DNA from: Acanthaster planci
Lineage: Eukaryota; Echinodermata; Asteroidea; Valvatida; Acanthasteridae
DNA length: 64,000 bases
NCBI RefSeq assembly: GCF_001949145.1
Contig: NW_019091482.1
Location: 510,116 to 574,115, forward strand
Reading direction: 5' to 3'
Below, in pieces: positions 1 through 12,480 of the stretch (position 1 is the first letter of the stretch; every line of letters starts with the position of its first letter). A model generated the notes under the pieces. That model ran no database searches, had not been told where the DNA came from, and saw only the letters and a list, made by a program, of their open reading frames with translations. The position numbers were made by a program, and so were the translations under genes.

Positions 1-90
1 CGCTTATGTCAATGATCGTGACAGTAAATGGCTAAACCACGTAGTCGGCCGCTGGAATGCAATGGAAGTATAGCTTTTGGGGCTTTGTCA

Positions 91-505
91 ATTGATGCCC
101 GAGCTTTATCAGCGTCCATTCTTCTGGGCCTGTAATGTTTCTTCCCGTTCATAAATACCTTTTTCGTAAAAGAGCCAAAATAAGTCAATATATGATGGAT
201 TTCCATAGACTTTGTTTTAGATTTTACTTTCTTTTTCCCGGATACCCCTGTCCGTTTTATTGTGTATTCCTTGTGAAAATTGTCCAAAAGAATCTCCTCA
301 TACGGTCTTGGCGCGCGCATGGCGAGCCGTGTGCACGCAGACTTGACCAATCACAATCGATTAAACTGTCTGGTATCCAGGTGCCAGCGCGTGATTTACG
401 CAGCTGGCATTACCATTATCTCTCATCAGTGGGCATTATCAAATGTTAATACACCGTCAAGCTGCACGTTGTTGAATAGGGAGATTGAATGAGGTATTTA
501 TGAAT
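91..505 (+). repeat. Dispersed repeat A, copy 1
   Basis: About 400 bp shared in the same orientation with 60719-61103 (common blocks include cataaatacc, agtcaatatat, caaaagaatctcct and ctgtctggtatccaggtgcc). The 113-codon minus-strand frame over it is an accident of the repeat. Class unknown. Confidence 0.75.
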
Positions 506-1324
506 AAAGAATTATACGGCTGATTATGCTGAAATAACAATGTGGTCCTATTTTGAGGCTATAAAGACGACTGTAATCTGGGCTTCACCAAGAGATCGTA
601 CCAATCCTGAGAAACCTCACATTCTAGGAGGGTCTCATTGAAGTATGCACGCATTTTCATTTAGTTGTTCTTGCCGCTGCTTTATGGTTGGCAATCAATC
701 GCTTTTTCAGCCCCTGAAGGCAAACAACAGCTGTCCCCAACTAATCCCACACCCTAAAACGGTCTCAGAAGTTGCTGCCTGCCTGGCAGTGGTCAGTGGT
801 GGGGGGTGTTATGGGCTGGGTTTGTGAGGAGGGTGGTGGGACTTAGATTTCAACAGGTATTTTTATTTGCAAATTAGCGATAAACCAACATTTAAATTGC
901 CAGAGTGCTCCAGTTTGAAATATGCGTGCCAACTTGCCAAGGGAACGTGCATTCCACCTTTTCGAGCTATTGGACTGGCACTGTGTCCGCCAAATGAGGT
1001 TACATACGCGTTACGTACAAAGGACTGTTCAAAGCAAGGAATAAAGGAATAAAGGAATAAAAATATTAGGAATAAAGGCATATTTTATTGGCCTTGGATG
1101 CTCGCAGGGTAGGCTAAAGCCATGTCCTTCACCAAGATCTCAGGTCGAATTCGCCAGCGTTCTGAGTCTACAGTGATGTCAACAAATGAAGCTGTCGCTA
1201 TCGATGAGAATACTTTAGAGATATTAAACTCAAATGTTAATGATCTGAAGGCAAGATTATGTGAGGAGCGGATCCAAACTGGAATCACGTCTACTGGGTT
1301 AAAGACATAGCTTTGGGCATCAGA

Positions 1325-1640
1325 CGAGTACGAAAGCCCTGTAGTGCCATCAAGTATATCTTTTCAAAAAGTTGAAATATATTTCTTTGAAGTGCGTTTT
1401 TAGGAGATATATTTTTTTGTCTCTGTTTTTACGAGATACCTTTTTCCAAATTCGTTTGTTCGAGACACACATTCTCCTGAGATCTATATTTAAAAACACT
1501 GTTTCTACTTTTGGTGACAAATCGTTTTACTGGAAATATTTTTGATGAAATTTTTATTTCTAAGATAATATTTTTCCCAAGTTAATTTTCAGGAGATATA
1601 CATGGCACGTTGGGATTTATTCCTCACAAAATCAAACTTC
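1325..1640 (+). repeat. Dispersed repeat B, copy 1
   Basis: AT-rich, with recurring agatatatttttt-like blocks. It begins aaagccctgtagtgc, which recurs at 14070, and the resemblance continues for about 300 bp. Confidence 0.6.
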
Positions 1641-2810
1641 AAACAAATCTAACTCTATATTAAAAAACAAACTTCCAAAAACGTTTCTATTTATAGATCT
1701 TATGGGAACGACCTGGAAAATGTATGTCTTAAACCAACGAACTAATCCTACGCAGCTATCACAACACCAGAAAATAACAAACGCAAATTACTAAACACTA
1801 AATTAAAATACAACCCTATTTAACATCAATGAGTCAAAATGTCAATTTTGAACGAATTGAGGGTAAAATTGCAAATCAGCCAAAAGGTGATAATACTGCA
1901 AACTTTGGCCGCCCATACAAGTTGTAGCAAAATAAGCCTGGTCTATACTGTTTGACACGATAACCCTCTCACCCACTTGAGTCGTTTGGAGATGAATGCA
2001 TGGATTGGTAGAAATTATAGTAGGCTATGTAGAATAGACAACGTGAACCAGTAGTCATGCTTTGTTTTGAAAATCTATCTGTAAAAAACATCTGCAGCCT
2101 AGCAGGTGGTGGCTGGTCATTATTCATGTCTCTCTTCTCATCAAAATGTTCACTGAATCGCATCTGATTTGTGTGGTTAGGTTACCCGAGCACCATGCAC
2201 TGTTAGAAATTCAGCAGTTAAACGCCTGTCTCGTTCTGGCGCCAACACGGATGCGAACGACACGTTAACCAAATCTTTGATTATACCCCATGGAAACCGA
2301 GGAGGAATCTAGGATTGCAGTGACAAATCGTCATGAGCTATACCGTGTTAGAAGATAAAACACACACCTTTTCTTTCTGGATGGCCACACAGCTTTAAAT
2401 CGAATATTGGCAGATGGCCAAATTCCAGGTCATTAGCCATCTCCCCAAATAAAAACCACAACCTGTAATGTTCATCGTCAGTCGATCAACTGTTGTGACA
2501 AGGGATGACGTGTTTGGGATTCTATAGGAACAATCCTGTTATGCTTGGATGCTCAAAATTGACATGTTCTGCTACAATAAAGCAAAACAAATACACACAA
2601 AAATATACACCAGAATTCTACATAAAGGGTTTGTTTATATAGTACAAATGTTGACTGATTCCATTCGTGCAGTAAAAAACAACAGCCTCTTGAGGTGATC
2701 CATGGAGCATTCTATTTTCCCGAGGGGATACCTCAGGAAAGAGGAATACTCCACGGGTCATCGAAGGAGCTATAGTTGTACTAAACGACGGGATAAAGAA
2801 GTATTTGTTT

Positions 2811-3395
2811 TATAACACCTCTACCATAGATTCTTCTTGATTTGAATGATAAGCACTAAACGAAATAAATATGAAAGGTACGTCTGTTTGAATCAGAAAT
2901 TTGTTGAAAGTTTACCAACAATTTTTCCAAAACTATTCAGGAAATGTTTGAACCCATCTCTGTTGCGCTAGCACTTACGAATGCGTGCAGCGCTCACACC
3001 AGCGCGCATATGCAGCACACATTGTTAGTGGTAATGCAAAGGCCTGTAGTACTCAATTCGTTTGCGTCTTGCGTAGTTCTTTCCACCGTGATTGTTTTTC
3101 ATTATGTTTGCATATGTCTTGTTCTTATTGCTTTCTTCACAGGGAAACCCAATTTTCAACTTTAATTCTAACTGCTGCGCTCAGCCTTCTAATAATGATT
3201 ATAATGATTGTATATTCTGAAAGTGTGTTATCGTTTAAATATTTGTGTATTTGTTTTCAATGTTGTTTCTGTCGAGGTCAAATAAATAATAAGCATGATA
3301 ATTATAAAAAGCAAGCTACAAAAAATACCTAATGCCATGTGACTTGCTCTCGGCCAATAAAGATACAGAATCTGTGGGCGAGGTGTTACAATACC
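2811..3395. mobile_element. Inverted-repeat element C, copy 1
   Basis: The left end (taacacctctaccatagatt) and the reverse complement of the right end (taacacctcgcccacagatt) match over about 20 bp, so this looks like a 0.58-kb non-autonomous DNA transposon. Internal blocks recur near 48745-49440 (cacagattctgt, ttggccgagag, gtcacatggcat, gggttcaaacattt, gtcaaataaataataa). No transposase is visible. Confidence 0.5.
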
Positions 3396-6300
3396 AAATA
3401 CATACATTGCCAAGTTCTATTCACACGAGTCGATTGTATAGGTAAATAGGTCAAACGTACATGCTCGAGAATCCACTCTGGTGGTGATCGAGGTCATTTA
3501 TAAGTGCCAAAAGGGGAAAACAACAGGATGTGTCGCGGACGATTGGAATTCTACTCAGGTATTGCGTCTAATCCATCAGTGAGCCTTGAGAGTCGCTGGT
3601 GCCCGCTGGGCGGCTTCAGCGGAAAGCCGCTCGACTTTTGTACTTAAAGGTGATGAGGGGTACTTTATCATGTCGAAGCAGGTCAAGGGGTTTTGGGTAT
3701 GGCTTTCGACGTCAGATCAGAATTAACTCTTGTAAGTGTAAAACGGCAACAGCCAAAGCCCCCCCCCCGAAAACCGTTAATAGAAACTCAAATTCACATT
3801 GCATCGTGTGAAGCAAAGACATAACTTCAAGGAAAGAAAGGTTGATTTCCATTACTTTTTTCTCGTCCTTGAATAATAAGTGTTGCCAGACTTCATCCAC
3901 GCTGGTTCAGTCGCATGGAGTGCTTCAGTGAAAGCACATTTAAATTAATAAAGGAGCGATCGATAAACGAAATGAGGCCTACTTCATTATTACTTCCATC
4001 ATCGATGCTTACTTACAACAACTCCAGAACACCTCTTGCAAAGAAGCGAAACACCCCTGCATCATACCAGTCACACTAGATTCTCGTCAAACCTCTTTCA
4101 ATTTCTCAGTTTTCTCAATGTCAGAGGCGGTTCTCATTCAGACGTTGTTGATTTTTTCCACACTTTCATTCGCAAAAAGAGCAAGTGGACGGAAGTCTTT
4201 GCGTTCAGTCCTTTTGTCAGCCGTGGCTCGTACGACCCTAAGCAATATCATCATATCAACAGATCTCGGACTGAAATATCTACATGCTTCAGCCGCCAGA
4301 GGAGAAGAGCAGTACTTTATTAAGAAGCTGTCACAGTGTGATATAAGCTGGCTTTTACATTGAGTCTAATAATGAGAACTGGGAGTCAAACGGCTCTTTT
4401 TCATGTGAAATTTTGCCTTCATTTGCAAAATCTTTTCCAATCTGTTTTTGTTTTGTTTGTTTTTTTGGTTTAAAAACGCGGTTGTCACAAGGGGAGTTTC
4501 AATTACAACAACTGAGATATATATTTGGCTTTTTTTCGATGCCGACAGACCTACGTCAGAATGCATTCACTTCCCCTTACAGCGCTCACTGGTCAGAATT
4601 TCGTCCATTCGATCCTTACAAACGCACGCATCTTAACAAGTGTCTGACAGACATGTGCACGTGTGTCTGCCAATACCGTACTACCGGCCAAGTAAGACGA
4701 TTGGCGCTGTGAAAACAGACCAAGGTCGCTAATTGGTCGATTGCTGTCAGCTGACAGTGTAGGAGCCCGCTGATTTGTCACAGTTCTGGGGTTTAGGTGC
4801 GGATGCATGTATATTGAAAAATTTCCCAATCTGCAAGCATCAAAACGACTTTTCGCTACTCCTATTCAGAGCCAAACTGGAAAATGTAATCAGCTTTTTG
4901 ATACAGAATCGAACTTAACCGAAACCCGTAGAATAGATTAGCGTTAAGATATGGGATAGTTGGGCTTATTCTTCAGGGTGACTGACTTTAAAGTTCCGCG
5001 GTTTGGATGCTCTATTCTCAAAACACTTTTACGGTTCAACTGTGTCCCGGTCTAAGTTTCAAAAACATGCAACAGCCGTGAGGGAAAGACTGGTGTGTTT
5101 CATGGCGGGCGCATGGCGCCCAAACGGTCAAACTCATTTGTTGCTGGTGCAAATGACCGATGACGTGTGGTAAACGCTAAGCTGATCGCCGACTTGAGCG
5201 TCAGAGCTACCGCTGGCAATCTTTTTGATTCACAGGTCGGTATCCATCGAGTGGCAAATTCATTTGCAGGGGGCCTACAAGGCTTGCATCGTCAAACTGA
5301 TTAGACAGGAAGCAGAAATGCATTAAACCGCACGCAAATGTCTGTTCTTGGAAGGTGTGCCTCGCATGATCTCTGACGTTGTGTCGCGAATAATTTGTTT
5401 CCAAATTAACCATTTTGCACAGTCCCCTAGATATATCCTAATTTACAATCATTACTAGGCCTATTTCTTTCCTTCTTTTCAAGTGCCCCTTGATGATCTG
5501 ATAAAATATAATTGTAATTCGGACACCTTTTCGCTTTATTATGTTTAAAACATAATAAAGCAATACCGGTATATATGTAATGGGCCCACATCTGGACATA
5601 TTGAAAACATAATTATATACTTGCCTGGAGATGGTGTAATTATCATTTCTAGCAGCGTTTTTGCTCCCTTAACGTGGGCGAAATGTCGAATGTGGTGGAG
5701 GGTAATTAGTCAACTACATAAGTAAAAATTACAGCCATGCTGCAAAGAGGACATAAAACTGGGTTGGTGTTGGGGAAAAATGTTAATAAACTGTCAACAA
5801 ACAAAATCGTCAACAAACCCTTCATAGTTCCTGTGAAAAAGGCGGAGGTGTGCCATGGTTGCTATAGGACCATTTCAATCACCGATGCAGATGTGAAGCC
5901 TCGTTAGAATGTTCTTTTATTCAAAAGATTGAATTTATTCTCGACAAAGGTGAAAAACTGGGTTTGATTTCTCCCTCATTGTTGAATTTCCTCAATACCA
6001 AAGGCGATGCAGCATAGGTAGAAGCGTGGTTTGTGGGAGTACAGCGACACATGCCAGTAAGGCGAACAAATTCACGTCTGACGTATTAAAACATGGAACA
6101 AAACAGATGCGCCCTGTCGTCCCTGAAAACGGTATAGAGACACCAGAATTTGGTAAACATTACTTTACATCCGTTTCCAAGTATTGCAGTATGAGTTCCG
6201 TACAATCATTGTTGTTCTCACACCACCCTTTCCTGTCAGGTCCCCCTGGGTCTGTGAACATTCGGGCCTGATTAAACTACTTCAGTGTCTGACATCACCG

Positions 6301-6826
6301 CCATTCACAGCGCCATTTTCGCCCATGCTTTATGAGTTTCTCTGGGATCAAATTATGCCAGGGTGCACTTTTCACGATCTCAATATTACCACTCCAGGCT
6401 TCAATTCCCGGCTTTTTAAGTGCATAACTTTGGTCATTTGGCACAAGGCAAATTGAAACAGCGTCTGATGAGGCACCCGGCCGCCAGCAAGGTGGAGGTT
6501 ATTCCCATGTCATTATTTCGGGGACTCAGAGCGCTCCGACCTCTTGCTCGCTCGCATATTGGAAATCGGCAAGATGTTATCAGAGAATTACAGACTTCGC
6601 CGGAGGAGAAGGAAACGGCATCAGCCCACAATTTAGTCTGATTATGGAAAGCACTCCAAAAGAGGTCGTTACGGATGTGATGAGGCCTCTTCTTGAAAAT
6701 AGCCTACGCCTTTGCTGTACACCAGACATCGCATAAATTACCAGTTCTGATTGGGGTAACTTAATTCGCTTGTATCATGAAGCCAGTTTCCTGGTCCATA
6801 AGAATTCACTACAGTACTGAGGTAAT
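3396..6826. other. No gene recognised
   Basis: Apart from the 29-bp palindrome at 5533, I see only unsupported short frames. None has splice-site and motif support. It would be intron of the EF-hand gene if that gene's remaining exons lie further down. Confidence 0.5.
5533..5561. repeat. Near-perfect 29-bp palindrome
   Basis: Two 14-base arms (gctttattatgttt and its exact reverse complement) around one central base. It could form a cruciform or be a small foldback remnant. Confidence 0.7.
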
Positions 6827-7092
6827 AAGCCATTTGCGAGTTAAATTTGAATAAAATCTGGTGCACTGAGTTATCTGACTGCACATAAACATAACAATTT
6901 GCATTTCCCAGACTAAAAACGCTGTTGCTATACCTCGTGATTCGGGGCAAGCTTTTGCTTAGCGACCACCATCTCTGGAATGGACTGGTTCCTTTGTGCC
7001 CTTCTTTTCCATTGAGAACAGTGTATTGTTGCAAGGCGTCTATGTTATTAAGAAAAAGCTTGCCCCAAATCACGAGGTATAGCAACAGTGGC
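6827..7092. mobile_element. MITE-like element D, copy 1
   Basis: The inner part (6921-7089) is bounded by inverted arms of about 40 bp (gctatacctcgtgattcggg and its reverse complement). The block extends leftward to 6827 in a form shared with 33469-33932. Short, AT-moderate and without coding capacity. Confidence 0.65.
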
Positions 7093-9596
7093 AAGCGTTA
7101 CGGTCGTTACGGTCGTAACGCTACCAACAAAAATGAGTACTTCCGACCAATGCGGCTCTTTTCTTCCGATAAGGGGGTGCTTCTGCTCAGGGCAGATCAA
7201 TTATTATTGCTTGGGGGAATCTAAACATAAATACTTATTTTCTGAACAATATCAGTATAGGCACTCGGAAGCCCGACCACCCAAAACAACCGCAGGAATT
7301 GCCGGTTCCATAATACCTCACGCTTTAACGGCACACCTCGTGGTTCAATCAATAATGCTGACGTGCAAAAAGCACGGGTTTCGTACGCAAGGCAAGGGGG
7401 CATCACCCGCCCGTCAACTGGTTGAACAAGATGAGAGGAGATGGTCCAGTTTTTGATTAAAGAGAAACTGTCAAAGGGTGCATGTCCACAGTTCTTCGGG
7501 GTGATTGGCGGCGTCTAGCAAAATAAATCATAAGTTTTCTACACAAACTGCCCTTCATGCATGGAGCAAATGATTTGGAAACCCGATTGCGTGTTTGTCT
7601 TCAATTTTGCACAATACACACGAAGTAATGACAAAGTTTAAAGCAGCCTCAAGTAATTCCGCCATCGTGTTATTGCCGCATCGAAATCAATCGATTTTCT
7701 TGCGAACAACCTCTACCATCCTCCAAATTGAGCCTTTTATCGCTTCGGCTGCATGTGACCCAATAAAAAGTAATGGGCCGCAATCCAAGGCACGATGTCG
7801 TGCATGGCTGATATATCAAATTGGCAAACTCCATTTCACCATGGGTGAGAAAGCTATGAAATATTCATAAGCAGCATCAGCTTGCCTGAGGAAAGAGATG
7901 CCTCGAAGAAGGGCTGAGAAAGAGCATGAAAAATTATCCGTTTCTCCAGCTCTGTTTGCGCGTAAAGAGTTCTGTATGGTGTTCAAAGTCGACATCCACT
8001 CTGCACCTGTTTCAAGTTTCCCTGCGTGAAACCGAATCGTGCGGGTAAGAAAAACCCCGACACTAGACACTGCCCGACGGGGACTCTTTGTGTAGATGAG
8101 GAGAAATCACCATGGTAACGACACGTTTCCAGGGCAACGGGCTAGGCGTTTCTATGTACAGGACAGTAAATGGATGTGTTTTCGCGATTCTCTCTCTCTC
8201 TTCCTCGGTGTTCATCCCCTGCGTGCCGAGCTTGTCAAATGTGGGTACTTTTTGGTCTTCACGATTGACAAGTGGTCAATATGCTCAGGTGATCTCTGCT
8301 TTGGTGTTGCGCCGAGGTCGGGTGACAGCACCTGCCTTGTCATTTACAACGGGCTGGGGGATAGTGTTCCGTGGCCGGTGTATACGCGGGAATGAAATAT
8401 GTACAAGTCAGGTTCAACATTATGCACTTTTGCTCGTGTGATACAACAGCGATCACATGATCATACGTGCTTCAGTAACTATACGCTTTGATCAAAATTT
8501 TGCGTGTGTCACACTTCAAACTTATATTTCATTCTGAGTAACGGCCATTATAGCAGCCACGCTAGAATGACCTTATCCTGAATTTCATGATTAAAGGGTT
8601 CCATTGCGTATCTTTCAAATTAGCAATGAAACAATTTGGCTACATGTACTATCATAAACCACATTGACGAGGAAGTGATATCGACAGAAAAACTGTACCG
8701 TCCATATTTCCCTCTACATAAAAGGGCAACTTGGCTGCACCCGTTGAAGTTTACCCGAGGTGTCATTTTCAACGACATTTAAACAGCAGTAGCACGCATA
8801 GCTTCAGTGGACAATGCTGACACTAAAGGGGTATTATTCTAATTCTGGCATTGACGTTTTGTTACCAAAGTGAGATGGTTTCTGTATACCATGCCCGATA
8901 ATCATCCTGGCATCATGGAATAGTGAATTAAATAATGCACACTCTTGAACTCTACGTCACAGGGCACTGAAGCACTGCTCCCATCATCCATAATTACCAT
9001 TTGAATTATGGTCTTGCCAAATGCAAATGTCTCTTCAATAGTAATTGACATGTGCGTGTGTTCACAATTTTTGACAGTGAAAGTCGAGCGCCTGACCTTG
9101 CTTCACATGTCATGAGTCGTAAGCCGCCTCGAGTAGATACATCAATTGCAATGAGGGGAACTGACTAGCCTGATGTCTTTATAAATTTAATTTAAAAAAA
9201 ACACGCCTTTGACTGCCAATGGAAGCAAGCGTTTGGACAATGTGACGAATTCTTGAACTGAAAGGTACATAGTCAAGGATGTCGATTGGTCGATGGCTGT
9301 CGGCTGACACTGTCACCAATGATTAAAATATGAATCGTCCTCCACGGGCGATAGAAATTACTCTCGGTCGCTTCATGCCAATTAGGAGACCAGGAGATAA
9401 ACAGCAGCCCGGATGAGCCTTACTTGCTCCGAACAGACCTTGCTTATACCTGCTTGTTGCTTCCATGATTATTGCGAGAATGCCTGTAATAATTAATGCA
9501 TGTACGGTCGTATTTTTAGGCATTACCCAGGGAATAGAGAAGTACATTCAAACGTGAAGACAAAAAAAAAAAAAACTGTTGTGGTACGTCTCAGCA
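7093..9596. other. No gene recognised
   Basis: Short tandem gttacggtc words form a small hairpin at 7092-7125 (agcgttacg pairing with cgtaacgct). Otherwise I see nothing definite. Confidence 0.5.
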
Positions 9597-10034
9597 AACA
9601 AAAGTAATGGACCTTGCCATGAAATATGCAAATTGGAAAGGCGCATGCGCGCTACAACCAATGGTTGGCAAGCGCAGCCGTCAGGGCCCTCAAGACTGTC
9701 GGCTGTATATAGGAGAACTGCTGCATTACCTGGTGCGTCGAAGGTCCACCAATATCGTATTACAGTACATTTCAGATAAGTCAGCACACTTTCTCGAAAC
9801 TAAATGAAGTTGCCAGTGTTCTGAGGTTGGACAGTAACAATGCCTTGTCTTTAAATACGGTACTCATGTCAAACTATACTTGTACAGAAAGGGCGTGTAT
9901 GTGCTCATACTTGCGCGCCATTGGAGATTTGTGTTGTTACGTCATTGATGTAAGTAACTTTGCCAACCAGTGGCAGTAAGGCATATGCGCCTGCCTTATT
10001 TGCATATTTCATGGTAATGGTCCATTGTCTTTGT
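9597..10034. mobile_element. Inverted-repeat element E with octamer motifs in both arms
   Basis: Arms of about 70 bp: aatggacc, ccatgaaatatgcaaat, ggcgca and ggttggcaa occur in this order from 9607 and in reverse complement from 10030 inward. About 290 bp lie between the arms. Both arms carry the octamer ATGCAAAT. No transposase was found. Confidence 0.65.
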
Positions 10035-10763
10035 TTTCAACTCGGGATGCCTCGTAATGAGGACTGGCAGAGTTCAACCATTCCGACTAAAGTACAGCAA
10101 CGTGATCGCGGCTAATCCAGTAGGTCGCTACACGGGACGAGAATACGGTCAAGAATATTGGTCTCTGAATCGTCAAAAACCTGAATATCCATTTTTCATC
10201 CCACGCAGACTATTTCATGTTTTGGTCAGGATTCAGAAGTTCGTAAAGTATTTTGTTATCAGGCATGTACGCAAACTATGAATTGAGCGTACCACTTTTG
10301 GGAACCACACTTTGCTTCCTTGGGGATCTGTCACCCCTAAATGTTTACTCTCAAGCCTATAGCAGATGTCACATGAACAGCATGAATAGAAAATACCGTG
10401 TTGGAGAACATAAAGATATAGTGTATTTCGTACTGAAATGACTGCAGCATGCAGATAAGGGCTACTTCAGATTCCTTCAAGAAATCTTGACTAATGTATG
10501 GCAGAAGTCGATAAGCAGAATCTTCGTTTACATATTCCTCGATTTATTCCAGTGAAACGAGACGTTATGAAGTTTCAGATGGGTCATCGACGGCCTGACT
10601 TCCCGACTATCCAAATATGACCGGCAAGATTACTTAGATTCTCCTAACAGAAATTCACTGCAGACGACCAACGGTTGCATTAATGATCTAAGTTGCCCTG
10701 TCTTTAAGAACTTGATCAAGGGCTGACTTTCTTCTAAACATAAAACTTGTCATTGCCACTTAC

Positions 10764-12130
10764 TATATCGATGAAATCCCTGAAGAAGAACTCTAACTCG
10801 TTTCCCTCGATGTAACCATTTCCTTTCGAACGAAAAAAGAGAAACAATGAAAACGTTTTTTCTAGTTCTAGCAGACTTGTTAAACAATTAAAACTGGATA
10901 ACAGTAAACAATTATTTATTTCTAAATGTGTCAGCCTCTTTGTGAATATAATGCAGTTAAAACACCATCCACGTCACTCTGTAAATATACTCAATAAAGC
11001 ACCACACTAGCAGGCTAAGGCGATATAGTTAAATGCAGTTCAGAGAAATGCAAACAATTATTGTTTTTAAAAATCCAGGTACAGTTATATAAAAAAAGAT
11101 CGAGTCATTCAAACCTGAATAATATATCGTGAAATATTGGTCATAATCAATGAAACATGACCAATAAATCGTACACTTAGCCTTTACCAATTACATAAAC
11201 CTCCATTCAAATTCGGCTAATATTAATATAGTGTCAGTTGGTGTATTAATTTTCCGCTATTCACGCTGCTTTTATGTCGACAGTCACACATTTCCTGCAA
11301 GGTTTTCTTGTTTACACTGGTGTAAACTTCTTCTGAAGAATCCCTAAGGACAGCGTTACATATTTACTATTCGAAAAACATTACAAGTCGTCGGATATTA
11401 GGCTTGCTGAAAACACTCTTGAGCTAAATGTCTTCAAGTCGAGGCCGCCCAAAAGGCATAGATTAAAAATATATACTTTCAGTAAGTTTCACTAAAGTGC
11501 CAAAAGCATGCATACCACAGCTGGGTTTTCCATCCGGCAGATAATACAGCGAGTAATAAGAGCAGCTTCCTTGGTGGATATTTCGGAAAAAGGGGATGAG
11601 TTTTCACTGGATGTAAAACAATTTTCGTTCTCTTATTGTCGATTTTGCTATTTCTTGCTGCCTGAAAGTATAGTGTTTCTTTTTAACAAAAGGTGAATTC
11701 AAGCAATTCCCGTCTACGACGTGCAAATAAAAAAAAACGGATGATGAATCGTGGAAGCTACTGAATGACCGATTTTTGGAAAGTTCAGGAAATGAAGCAG
11801 ACAGCATCAAGCTCGATCATGTTAAAGTGAAAGAAAGGGGGATATACAATGCAGCAAAACAAAAAACAAACAAACAAAAACAAACAAACAAACAAACAAA
11901 AAACCGCCTGTGGAGCCTTGAGTTGCATTATGCATAACACCCACCTGTTCATTACAACTGCCGACAACCCCCGATAAAGCCTGAGCGATTCGGGCGCAAA
12001 CTTTCGATGAAACACACTTACCGTCTCGATCGTACTTGTGCCATGCCTCCGCAAATTCGTCAGCCGTCAAGTTCTCGCACTTCACCCTGAACTTGGCCAA
12101 GCAGGCATCCTTTTCTCCGCTGTCAGCCAT
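10764..12130 (-). CDS. Calbindin/calretinin-type EF-hand protein, first two coding exons (5' partial model)
   Basis: Exon 1 is 12130-12022 (ATG at 12130) and exon 2 is 10822-10764; both have clean splice sites (donor gtaagt after each, acceptor aaag before exon 2) and the phases agree (109 + 59 bp = 56 codons). The join falls inside an EF-hand loop and rebuilds DRDGNGYIEGNE, a canonical 12-residue calcium loop with acidic residues at positions 1, 3, 9 and 12. It is followed by LEFFFRDFIDI, like the N-terminal hand of calbindin, calretinin and secretagogin. In vertebrate calbindin the first intron interrupts the same loop after DxDG (from memory). These family members are cytosolic calcium buffers or sensors with six EF-hands, so about four or five hands should follow at lower coordinates or outside the window; I did not find them. 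Family is fairly sure, the paralogue is not. Confidence 0.82.
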
Positions 12131-12480
12131 GTTCCGTTCTTTTCTCTAACCGGCTGTTTTTCTAAAGAGCGGTGTAATTCGTACAGATTGGCCCTTCTGT
12201 CCTCGGAATTACCCGTATTCAGAGATAACGGCGATCACACCTGTGTCGCTAAATATCTCCCAGTCTTACGAGTGCGCAGTGACCACGACAGTATGCTGTA
12301 ACAGAGAATTGGCAATGCAGCCTACCCTCCCTGTATGATATTATCGTCCGTATCCTGACTTGCTGATTGCGCCCGGTGTTGGAAATGTAATGCGCGCAAT
12401 CGACAGTCCCCGGGAATCGCCCACGAAAAGCCTCGCCAGCGTGAGAAGCAAAATACGCATGCGTCGCTAAACAGCAAGGG
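12131..12480 (-). promoter_or_regulatory. Candidate promoter / 5' flank of the EF-hand gene
   Basis: The 350 bp upstream of the EF-hand start codon contain a locally CG-dinucleotide-rich block (about 12365-12470) and the palindrome acgcatgcgt at 12456-12465, which resembles an NRF-1 site. This is inference from position and composition; no TATA box was identified. Confidence 0.3.

Noticed and set aside
1122-1310. 62-codon plus-strand frame (starts MSFTKISGRIRQ)
   Set aside because: Reads somewhat protein-like, but no homologue is recognised and no splice sites or neighbouring exons support it.
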